Part shown: in pieces, positions 39,927 to 47,271 of the stretch
Numbering within the stretch: the stretch's first letter is position 1
Layout of the letters: each line of letters begins with the position of its first letter
Source of the DNA: Pseudomonadota bacterium
Lineage (GTDB): Bacteria; Chloroflexota; UBA6077; JAJPHF01
NCBI GenBank assembly: GCA_021325365.1
Contig: JAJPHF010000058.1
Location: 16,629-80,628, forward strand
Direction: 5' to 3'
Length of the DNA stretch: 64,000 nt
The notes under the pieces: generated by a model
Told to the model about the DNA's origin: nothing
The model's database searches: none
What the model saw: only the letters and a program-made list of their open reading frames with translations
Program-made: the position numbers and the translations under genes

Positions 39927-40240
39927 GCGAGCGCATGGAGAGCTTCCTCACCTATCTTCTCGCCGAGTGGCGCGCGATCCCTGAGCTAGCGCAGGAATGG
40001 GCCGAGTGGTCGGAGGCCGAACGGCTCGACTATGCCAGCGACTGGGCTATCCGTGAGGATCGGCTGCTCGAGGTCACCGCGGCGGCCCAGCAGGGCCGGC
40101 TCACCCCCGGACAGCAGCAGCGCTACGTACAGGTCCAGCGGCTGGTGGCCCAGCATCGCCCGCTGCTCGACCGCCTCTTTCACGAGGCGGGCCTGCCTCT
40201 ATCCAGCCCGCAGGGCGCGACGCTCCCTCCCGCTAAGTAG
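39896..40240 (+). CDS. Small helical protein coupled to the nuclease-like gene (possible immunity or antitoxin)
   Basis: A 114-residue acidic, Trp-rich, helical protein (MESFLTYLLAEWRAIPELAQEWAEWSEAERLDYASDW). No family is recognised. Its start lies within the end of the putative nuclease gene (31-base overlap), so the two are coupled. Acidic partner plus basic, nuclease-like protein is the usual pattern for immunity or antitoxin pairs, but this is inference only. A GGAGGCTCT ribosome site precedes the ATG. Confidence 0.45.
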   Translation: MAAPSHDSAVSERMESFLTYLLAEWRAIPELAQEWAEWSEAERLDYASDWAIREDRLLEVTAAAQQGRLTPGQQQRYVQVQRLVAQHRPLLDRLFHEAGLPLSSPQGATLPPAK

Positions 40241-40320
40241 CGCTGGGCGATGCTGCCGCCGCTGACCGATCCCGAGCGTAACCTGCGTCAACTGGCCTGC
40301 GCTGTTCGGCGGCACAGTGT

Positions 40321-40671
40321 CGTAGCGCTGCGCGCCCCATCCCGGCGCAACGAGGCGGCGATCAACGCCTCAAGCTGCGCGCGCTTGGTCGCCTCCTCGG
40401 CGCGCTCAAGGGGCTGCAGGTCCCCCGCAGCGACGTCACCTTCGCCACGGCTGGGCCGCGCTCCACGCGCAGCCTGCAGATCATGCACTCGAAGATCATG
40501 GCGGTGCGCGATCCCGACGGCGGCTCCGCGCACCGCTGGAGGGGAAGCGTGAACTTTAGTGTCTCCGGATGCCTCCAAGCTAATTGCGTGACGCTTTTCC
40601 GGAGCGACGAGTGGGCCGAGGCCTTCCGCTACGGGATTTTGCTGGCGTGCGGGGACTCGCCGTCACTATGA
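40321..40671 (+). pseudogene. Phospholipase D-like domain fragment
   Basis: The frame encodes the C-terminal half of a PLD/HKD-type domain: IMHSKIMAVRDPDGG (His-x-Lys), then RWRGSVNFSVSG (Gly-Ser-x-Asn) and TLFRSDEWAEAFR. The N-terminal HKD half is missing and the coding similarity ends exactly where TACGGGATTTTGCTGGC begins, after which the frame reads into repeat sequence. It is therefore a truncated relic; the junction marks a rearrangement. Confidence 0.55.
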
Positions 40672-40737
40672 TTCCTCTTAAGTGGTTATCTGGCTCCCGG
40701 GCCGGAGCCGGGATCCCGTGAGGAGGACGATGCGTCG

Positions 40738-41946
40738 ATGGCGAAGCTCCCGGGGAGACTAGGAGCGGTACGCGGGTATCGGCGATGGCGGGCGGGCGCG
40801 CTCGGCGGGCTGCTGCTCGCCGCCAGCGCGCTGCTCGTCGGGAGCAGCCTGGTCCAGACGGGAAGCAACACGCCTTGCCCCGCGGCCCCCGCGACCGCGA
40901 CCGCGGCGGGCGGCACGCCGACGGACCCGCCGGTCCCGCCGCTGGCCGACTACTATTTCACGCCGGTGCCCTCGCCGGTCCTCCCCAGCGCCGAGCCCAT
41001 CCGCCGCATGCCCGGCCCGTCCACCGTGGAGGTGCGCGGGGAGCCATATCACTACACGTATTACGTGAACGGCACGCCCCAGACGATCCACGGCATGGGC
41101 TACAACGTGGCATACCGCCTGTGGGGCTGGGACTGCGAGGCGCGGGCCCGCCGCTACGACCGCGACTTCGCCGCCATCCGCGCCGCGGGCTACGACACGC
41201 TGATCGGCTGGGACGAGGGGGAGTTCGACGACCTGACCATGGAGAAGGCCGAGCAGTACGGCCTCGGCGTGGTGCTGCCCTACGACTTCCCACGCGACGT
41301 GGACTGGGACGACCCGGCCGTGCGCCAGGTCCACCAGCAGCGCGTCGAGACGCTCGTGCGCCGCTACGCGAACCATCCGGCGCTGCGGATGTGGGGCCTC
41401 GGCAACGAGGTCGTGTTCGCCATCGGCGATCCGAACAGTGCCCGCGCCCAGGCGTTCGCGGACTTCTTCGCCGGCCTGGCGGCGCGGGTCCACGAGCTGG
41501 ACCCCCACCACCCCGTCGTCTACCGCGACGGCGAGGACGTGCATTATCCGCCCATCCGCGACGCCCTACGCGCCCGCGGACTGGAGCAGCCCTGGATGGT
41601 CTACGGCATGACGGCCTTTACCTTCCGCCTGCAGGACATCCTCGACGACTGGCCGTCCGCCGACTTCCACGTGCCGCTGCTCGTCTCGGAGTTCGGCCTC
41701 GTGGACTACCCGCTGCCGCAGCGCGCCAGCGGCCTGGTGCGCATGTGGGACATCATCCGCCAGCACAGCGACTACGTGATCGGCGGGGCGGTGTACGCCT
41801 GGACCACGCAGGGCATCGAGGTCACGGACACGCAGTTTGGGCTGGTGGACGGGGCGAACCACCCGATCGACGGGTCGCTCGACGCGCTGCGCGCTGCCCT
41901 CACCGGGGCACCGCCCGCCACCGCGACGCCCACCGCGGCGCGCTAG
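40738..41946 (+). CDS. Glycoside hydrolase (GH2 TIM-barrel-like), membrane-anchored
   Basis: A 402-residue protein with an N-terminal membrane anchor (about 20-38), a Thr/Pro linker, then a beta strand leader (VRGEPYHYTYYVNG) and a TIM barrel as in GH2-type hydrolases: IGWDEGEFDDLTMEKAEQYG (about 156-175), acid/base Glu 224 in MWGLGNEVVF and nucleophile Glu 318 in LLVSEFGLVDY. It would cleave or transfer a glycosidic bond outside the membrane. It is the first of three successive glycoside hydrolase genes; the second shares its barrel. The substrate (possibly an extracellular polysaccharide) is not inferable. Confidence 0.75.
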   Translation: MAKLPGRLGAVRGYRRWRAGALGGLLLAASALLVGSSLVQTGSNTPCPAAPATATAAGGTPTDPPVPPLADYYFTPVPSPVLPSAEPIRRMPGPSTVEVRGEPYHYTYYVNGTPQTIHGMGYNVAYRLWGWDCEARARRYDRDFAAIRAAGYDTLIGWDEGEFDDLTMEKAEQYGLGVVLPYDFPRDVDWDDPAVRQVHQQRVETLVRRYANHPALRMWGLGNEVVFAIGDPNSARAQAFADFFAGLAARVHELDPHHPVVYRDGEDVHYPPIRDALRARGLEQPWMVYGMTAFTFRLQDILDDWPSADFHVPLLVSEFGLVDYPLPQRASGLVRMWDIIRQHSDYVIGGAVYAWTTQGIEVTDTQFGLVDGANHPIDGSLDALRAALTGAPPATATPTAAR

Positions 41947-42042
41947 CCCGCCCCCGAATCCATTGGCTCATCTTAAGTAACGTCTTATAATTGGATGCGT
42001 GGCGCATTGGCCACCGACCCTGCTCCCCGAGGAGGCGCCTGC

Positions 42043-44055
42043 ATGGCTTCGTCGTCAGGGCGGACGCGGCGACCGCTGGCCATCCGGCAATTCCACCTCC
42101 CGCACCGCTCCCCTGGCGGCTGGCGCCGCTGCCTCCCCCCCCGCCGCTGGTCGTTCGCGGCGCTCCCCTCGCCGCTGCCGGCGCTACTCGTCGCGAGCCT
42201 GGCCTACTTGCTCCTGCGGCCCCTGCTGGCGCTGCTCCATTCAGTCGTCGTGCTGGGCGTCGCGGCGGGGCTGCACGGGCTGGCCACCTCGGGGGCGGTG
42301 GCCTGGCTCGCCAGCAACGGCCCCGCCGATCCGGTCTACAAGTCGGTGATGCTCTGGACGCTCACCGGCATCGAGCCGGTCGGGCTGGCCGTCCACGATC
42401 CTCTCGGCAGCTGGCTGGCCGCGGTCTACCCCGCGGTCTTTGCGCCGCCGGCGCTGCTGCCGGGCAACGCGTGGGTGGGCGCGGTGGTGAGCGACGGCGC
42501 CACGCTGCTCGCGCAGCTGGCCGCGCGCCTGGTCGGCCACCTGGCACTGCTGGCGGTCGGCGGCCTGGTGCTGCTCGGCAGCGGCTACCGCCCGCGCCAC
42601 GGCCTGCGGCCCGGCTGGCGGGCGATCCTGGCCGCGCTGGTGCTCTTGCAGGGCGGTCTCGGGCTGGTAAGGGTGGTGCTGAGCCTGTCGCCGCACGAGA
42701 TCGAGATCCTGGGGCTCGCCCAGGTGCTCAGCAAGCTGTTCCACTGGTCGCCCGCGGAGTATCGCGCGCTGCTGCCGCGCCTGCCGTTGCTGGCACTGGA
42801 GGGCGCGACGCTGGTGCTGCTCGCGCTCGTCGCGCTGCTGGCCGGGCGCCGCATCGTGTCGGGCCTGCGCGGCCATCCCCGCTCGGCCGCGACCGCGGCG
42901 CCGCACGCGCGGCCCGCGACGCAGGTGCAGCTGGCGCGGGGCACGATGGTCGCCGTGTGGCTGGGCTGCGCACTGCTCGCCCCGCCACACGGGCTGGCCG
43001 AGGACGAGCCGATGTACGAGGCGCCCGTGACCACGGTGACGACCGACGTGGTGCCGGACGCGGCGGCGCCGGTAGCCGCCGCGGGGCCGTCGGTGGTCAC
43101 GATCGAGGGCGAGCCGTTCCACTACGTGTACAAAGTGAACGGCGCGCGGCAGGTGTTACGGGGCATCGGCTACAATGTGCCCTATGCGTCGCGGAGTCGC
43201 GAGTGGCGCGCGAAGCGCTACGACCGCGACTTCGCCATGATGCAGGCGGCGCAGTTCAACACGCTCATCGGCTGGGACGAGAACGAGTTCGACGACCTGA
43301 CGCTCGACAAGGCCCAGCAGTACGGCCTGGGCGTGATCTGGCCCTACAACCTGCCGCCGGACGGCGACTACGCCGACCCCGCCTACTGCGCGGCGCAGCG
43401 GGCGCGCGTGCTCGACTTCGTGGCGCGGTACGCCAGCCACCCGGCGCTGCGGATGTGGGGGCTGGGCAACGAGGTGCTGCACGACATGCCCGAGCAGGAC
43501 CACGCCGCGCGCGCCCAGGCGTTTGCCGCGTGCTACGCCGATCTGGTGGCCGCCGTCCACGCGGCCGACCCCAACCACCCGATCATCTACCGCGACTCCG
43601 AGGACGTCTGGCTGGACCCGGTGCGGGACGCCCTGGTGAACCGGGGCCTGGACCAGCCGTGGATGGTGTACGGCGCCAACATCTTCACCTTCCGCCTGCG
43701 CGACCTGGTGGCGGGCTGGCCGGACCGCGGGCTGAAGGTGCCGCTCGTCATCTCCGAGTACGGGCCGACCGGCTATGCGCCCGCCGACCGGCCGGGCGCG
43801 CTGGTGGCGATGTGGAACATCATTCGCCAGAAGCGTGCGCGCGACTACGTGCTCGGCGGCTCGATCTACGGTTGGACGACCGACGGGATCGAGGCGATTG
43901 ACCGTGTGTACGGCCTGACCAACGCCGACGGGCAGCCGGTCGACGGGGCGCTCGCGGCGATCGCCCGGCGCTTCGCCGCATCGACCGGCCGACCGTGCGA
44001 GCTGGCGGCGTGCGCGGCGGCTAGCGCGGCGGCGGCCGCCGCCGCGCCCCACTGA
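42043..44055 (+). CDS. Polytopic membrane protein fused to a GH2-like TIM barrel
   Basis: A 670-residue protein. The N-terminal ~300 residues hold about six hydrophobic segments (for example LPALLVASLAYLLLRPLLAL, SVVVLGVAAGLHGLA, HLALLAVGGLVLLGSG, ILAALVLLQGGLGLV, LALEGATLVLLALVALLAG). After a further hydrophobic stretch and linker comes a barrel very similar to the preceding gene (IGWDENEFDDLTLDKAQQYG, MWGLGNEVLHD with the acid/base Glu, PLVISEYGP with the nucleophile Glu). Such a fusion would couple hydrolase action to membrane transport or assembly of a polysaccharide (inference). The ATG with GAGGAGGCGCC was chosen over an earlier in-frame ATG at 41995. Confidence 0.75.
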   Translation: MASSSGRTRRPLAIRQFHLPHRSPGGWRRCLPPRRWSFAALPSPLPALLVASLAYLLLRPLLALLHSVVVLGVAAGLHGLATSGAVAWLASNGPADPVYKSVMLWTLTGIEPVGLAVHDPLGSWLAAVYPAVFAPPALLPGNAWVGAVVSDGATLLAQLAARLVGHLALLAVGGLVLLGSGYRPRHGLRPGWRAILAALVLLQGGLGLVRVVLSLSPHEIEILGLAQVLSKLFHWSPAEYRALLPRLPLLALEGATLVLLALVALLAGRRIVSGLRGHPRSAATAAPHARPATQVQLARGTMVAVWLGCALLAPPHGLAEDEPMYEAPVTTVTTDVVPDAAAPVAAAGPSVVTIEGEPFHYVYKVNGARQVLRGIGYNVPYASRSREWRAKRYDRDFAMMQAAQFNTLIGWDENEFDDLTLDKAQQYGLGVIWPYNLPPDGDYADPAYCAAQRARVLDFVARYASHPALRMWGLGNEVLHDMPEQDHAARAQAFAACYADLVAAVHAADPNHPIIYRDSEDVWLDPVRDALVNRGLDQPWMVYGANIFTFRLRDLVAGWPDRGLKVPLVISEYGPTGYAPADRPGALVAMWNIIRQKRARDYVLGGSIYGWTTDGIEAIDRVYGLTNADGQPVDGALAAIARRFAASTGRPCELAACAAASAAAAAAAPH

Positions 44056-44120
44056 GCGCTCGGTGCAGACGCGCCGGCACGCTTCGCGCCGCCCGCGATG
44101 GCTGTCCGCCGGGTGAGTAC

Positions 44121-45659
44121 ATGCACAGGATTCATCGCTCTCATTGGCGGATTCTCGCGGCGCTGCTGTGCCTCGCCGGCCTGGTTGCGCTGGTCGTCGC
44201 CGTGCCCAACCCGCTACGCCGCACCGTGCGCCAGGTGTCCGCGCCGCTGCTGGCGGCGGGCACGACGCCGCCGCACTTCGGCTGCGACCCCGGGCCGTCG
44301 AAGCCCGCGCCGCCACAGAACGAGCTGGACCCGATCCGGCCGGTAGCGCTCATTTCCGACGCCACCTTGCTGGTCGACGGCCGCCTGGCCGGCCGGCCGA
44401 TCGCCGGGGTCGGCTTCAACATCGAGCCGACGCTCTGGACCTGTCCGGCCGCCCGCCCGCTGATCGAGCAGCGCATCTTCGACACCTTCCACCCCGACCT
44501 GGTCCGGGTGGGGCTGGCGCAGGCCCCGTGGGCGCCCGAGGACGCCGACAGCGTGGACGACCTGACGTGGGATGCGTACCAGCGGGTGCTCGACTCGCCG
44601 GCCTTCCAGCCCAGCTGGGACTTCATCGCCATGCTGAACCAGCGCGGCATCACGCCCATCGTGGCGCCCTGGGGCGTGCCGGGGCTGCTCACGGAGAACG
44701 GCGAGCCGACCGGCACGCTTAAGCCCGAGTACTTCGAGAAGTACGCCGAGTACTATGCTGCTGCCATCGACTACCTTGTGAACCGGCGCGGTCTGAAGAT
44801 CGGCCCGGCCAGCGTGATGAACGAGCCGGACTGCGGCGACGGCAGCCACATCAGCCCGCGCGACTTCCCGAAGGTGGCGCGGCTGGTCGGCGAGCGCCTG
44901 GCGCAGTACGGCGTGAAGCTGTACGGCCCGGACACCTGCAACGCCGACTCCGCCACGCATTACCTCGACTACCTGCTCCGCGACGGGCAAGCGCTCGAGT
45001 ATTTCGCGGTCATCGGCACCCATCAGTACGCGCCGGGCGGCGAGGTCGCGGAGCTGCTCCGCGAGATGCGCGAGGGCGGGCTATCGCTGCCGCTCTACGT
45101 CACCGAGTACACGACCTACCGCTACGGCAACCTGGACGACGGCCAGGAGGCGCCCGCGGAGATGCCCTACCTGCTGGAGATCGCCTCGGTGCTGCAATCG
45201 CACCTCACCTCGGGCGCCGACGCCGCGCTCTACTGGGACGCGGTCGACTACTACTGGCTGCTGCACGACGCCATCTCGAAGTGGGGAGTGCTGCGCGGGC
45301 CGCAGGTGGACCCGCCGCTAACGCCGCGCAAGCACTACTACGGGCTCTTGCAGATCCTCCCCTACTTCCCCGCCGGCGCGCAGATCATCAGCACGTCGCA
45401 GCGCGGGCCGACGACGCTCCTGCCGCTCGCCGTGGAGCGGCCGGGCGATGGCGCGCTGAGCATCGTGCTGATCAACCGCGGGCGCGAGCTGAACCTGGAG
45501 ATCGACCTGGAGCACCTCGCGGCGCCGGCGACGCGGTTCCACGTGTACCGCACGAGCGCGGACGAGGACCGCGCGGACCTGGGCGAGGTCGCGGTGGAGG
45601 ACGATCAGGTGCGGCTGACGGTCGCACCGCGGTCGATCACCACCCTCGCCGCGCCGTAG
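44121..45659 (+). CDS. Glycoside hydrolase (GH30/GH5-clan-like) with C-terminal beta domain
   Basis: A 512-residue protein with an N-terminal membrane anchor (about 10-28), a TIM barrel from about 90 to 400, and a C-terminal beta-sandwich (LSIVLINRGRELNLEIDL through RSITTLAAP). The catalytic pair is visible: Glu 235 in SVMNEPDCGD and Glu 329 in LYVTEYTTYR, about 94 residues apart. Clan GH-A enzymes with this build (GH30, GH39) act on xylans, glucans or uronic-acid polymers. It is the last of three successive glycoside hydrolase genes, separated by gaps of less than 100 bases, so a joint role is likely. Family number is uncertain. Confidence 0.75.
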   Translation: MHRIHRSHWRILAALLCLAGLVALVVAVPNPLRRTVRQVSAPLLAAGTTPPHFGCDPGPSKPAPPQNELDPIRPVALISDATLLVDGRLAGRPIAGVGFNIEPTLWTCPAARPLIEQRIFDTFHPDLVRVGLAQAPWAPEDADSVDDLTWDAYQRVLDSPAFQPSWDFIAMLNQRGITPIVAPWGVPGLLTENGEPTGTLKPEYFEKYAEYYAAAIDYLVNRRGLKIGPASVMNEPDCGDGSHISPRDFPKVARLVGERLAQYGVKLYGPDTCNADSATHYLDYLLRDGQALEYFAVIGTHQYAPGGEVAELLREMREGGLSLPLYVTEYTTYRYGNLDDGQEAPAEMPYLLEIASVLQSHLTSGADAALYWDAVDYYWLLHDAISKWGVLRGPQVDPPLTPRKHYYGLLQILPYFPAGAQIISTSQRGPTTLLPLAVERPGDGALSIVLINRGRELNLEIDLEHLAAPATRFHVYRTSADEDRADLGEVAVEDDQVRLTVAPRSITTLAAP

Positions 45660-45950
45660 CGACGTGTCGATTCGGCCGCTCCGGCAGGGCGCAGCGAGCA
45701 GCGCCCCTACACCGGGCCGGGGTATCGACGGCACCCAGGCGAGGCCTCGGTCGGGTGCTATAATCGCCGCAACTCCGGCGCGGGCGGCGAGGGCGGCTCG
45801 CCGCGTGCCGGGAGCTATAGTGGCTGGCGGCGAGACTGACGACCGCTGACAGACCACTAGGCCGAGAAACGGGCGCTCGCGGCGATCGCCGGGGCGCGCG
45901 TCCGCGGCGCATGGCGGGTGCCGCCCGCCGCCCTCGATGAGGAGGAGGGG

Positions 45951-47087
45951 ATGTCCGAGCTGCTGATCTCTGCCGACTCGCACGTGCTCGAACCGTCCGA
46001 CCTGTGGACGAAAGGGCTGCCGGCGGCGATGCGCGACCGGGCGCCGCGCGTCTTCTACAATGAGCAGCGGGGTGTCTGGATGTTCGGCTGCGACGAGGTG
46101 ACGCCGCAGCCGATCACGTTTAGCTTCGTGGCCGGCGTCGATCTGGACAACCTGCCGGCGATGCACAAGGCGGGCTACGCGGCGGCGCGGCCGGGCGGCT
46201 GGGACCCGAAGGCGCGGCTGGAGGACATGATCACCGACGGCGTGAGCGCCGAGGTGCTGTATCCCAGCCTGGGGCTCGGGCTGTACTGGATCCAGGACCC
46301 GGCGTTTCAGGAAGCGTGCTTCCGCACGTACAACGACTGGCTCATCGAGTACTGCGCGGCCATGCCCGACCGGCTGATCGGCATCGCCATGATCTCGATG
46401 TGGGACCGCGAGCACGCGGTGGCCGAGCTGCGGCGCTGCAAGGACGCGGGCCTGCGCGGGGCGATGATCTGGCTGCGCCCGCCGGACAGCCACTCTTTCC
46501 TGAGCACGGACAACGACCCCTTCTGGGCGGCGGCGCAAGAGATGGACATGCCGGTCGCGCTGCACATCCTGACCGACTACGGCTGGACGAAGTGGCGGGT
46601 GGAGACGGGGCCGACCGGGCCGATGCGCTACAAGCCGACGGTGATGATGCAGCACGAGATCGAGCTGGCGCTGTTCGACCTGATCTTCTCGGGCGTGCTG
46701 GAGCGCTTCCCCGACCTGAAGATCGTCTCGGTGGAGAACGAGTACAACTGGCTGGCGTCGCTGCTGGTGCGCATGGACAAGGGCTACGAGCGCTTCCGCC
46801 GCGAGATGCCGCTGTCGCTGACGATGCGGCCGACGGAGTACGTGCGCCGGCAGGTGCGCGCGACGTTCTTCAACGACGCGATCGGGCCGATGACGCTGCC
46901 CTACATCGGCGCGGACCTGCTGATGTGGTCGAGCGACTACCCGCACCAGAACTCGACCTGGCCGCACTCGCGGGAGGTGATCGCCCGCGACCTGAGCCAC
47001 GTTTCGGCGGAGGACCGCGAGAAGCTGGTCAGCCGCAACGTGATCGAGCTGCACAAGCTGGCGGTGCCGGAGGCGCTCGCCGTCTAG
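45951..47087 (+). CDS. Amidohydrolase family protein
   Basis: A 378-residue amidohydrolase-2 protein. Metal motif ISADSHVLEPSDLW near residue 7 (Asp-x-His form), then DRLIGIAMISMWDREHAVAELRR (about 139), VALHILTDYG near 197, KIVSVENEYNWLASLLVRMD near 255, and LLMWSSDYPHQNSTWPHS near 318 with the metal Asp. The extra WPHS segment matches a subgroup I recall from aromatic- and xenobiotic-degrading bacteria. ATG preceded by GAGGAGGAGGGG. A TATAAT sequence at about 45757 lies 190 bases upstream and may be a promoter. Substrate unknown. Confidence 0.85.
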   Translation: MSELLISADSHVLEPSDLWTKGLPAAMRDRAPRVFYNEQRGVWMFGCDEVTPQPITFSFVAGVDLDNLPAMHKAGYAAARPGGWDPKARLEDMITDGVSAEVLYPSLGLGLYWIQDPAFQEACFRTYNDWLIEYCAAMPDRLIGIAMISMWDREHAVAELRRCKDAGLRGAMIWLRPPDSHSFLSTDNDPFWAAAQEMDMPVALHILTDYGWTKWRVETGPTGPMRYKPTVMMQHEIELALFDLIFSGVLERFPDLKIVSVENEYNWLASLLVRMDKGYERFRREMPLSLTMRPTEYVRRQVRATFFNDAIGPMTLPYIGADLLMWSSDYPHQNSTWPHSREVIARDLSHVSAEDREKLVSRNVIELHKLAVPEALAV

Positions 47088-47271
47088 CGGGGGTGGGGAC
47101 TAGGGGTTAGGGGCTGGGGGATAGGGGGTAGAGGCTCCAAGCGTGCCGGCCTCGCCGGGGGCCGGCGCGCTCCCCTAACCGGGGCGGAGCCGGCTGCTCG
47201 TACGCCCTGGCCCCGGCCCTCCGGTCCGTAGCTCCCAGCCCCTACCCCTATTCCCGACGGAGGACAGGCAC
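47088..47271. repeat. CCCTA / TAGGGG tract between genes
   Basis: TAGGGGTTAGGGGCTGGGGGATAG near the left and CCCCTACCCCTATTCCC near the right form long imperfect complementary arms around a GC-rich centre. Related to the CCCTA tract at 20.53-20.6 kb. No gene is present. Confidence 0.5.

Noticed and set aside
38967..40646. Phage attachment sites
   Set aside because: No integrase gene and no tRNA gene is present; the 17-base copies alone are not enough.
45318..47054. A 578-codon open frame antisense to the glycoside hydrolase and amidohydrolase
   Set aside because: It is Arg/His/Val-rich shadow sequence of high-GC DNA, and the opposite strand encodes clear protein families with ribosome sites.
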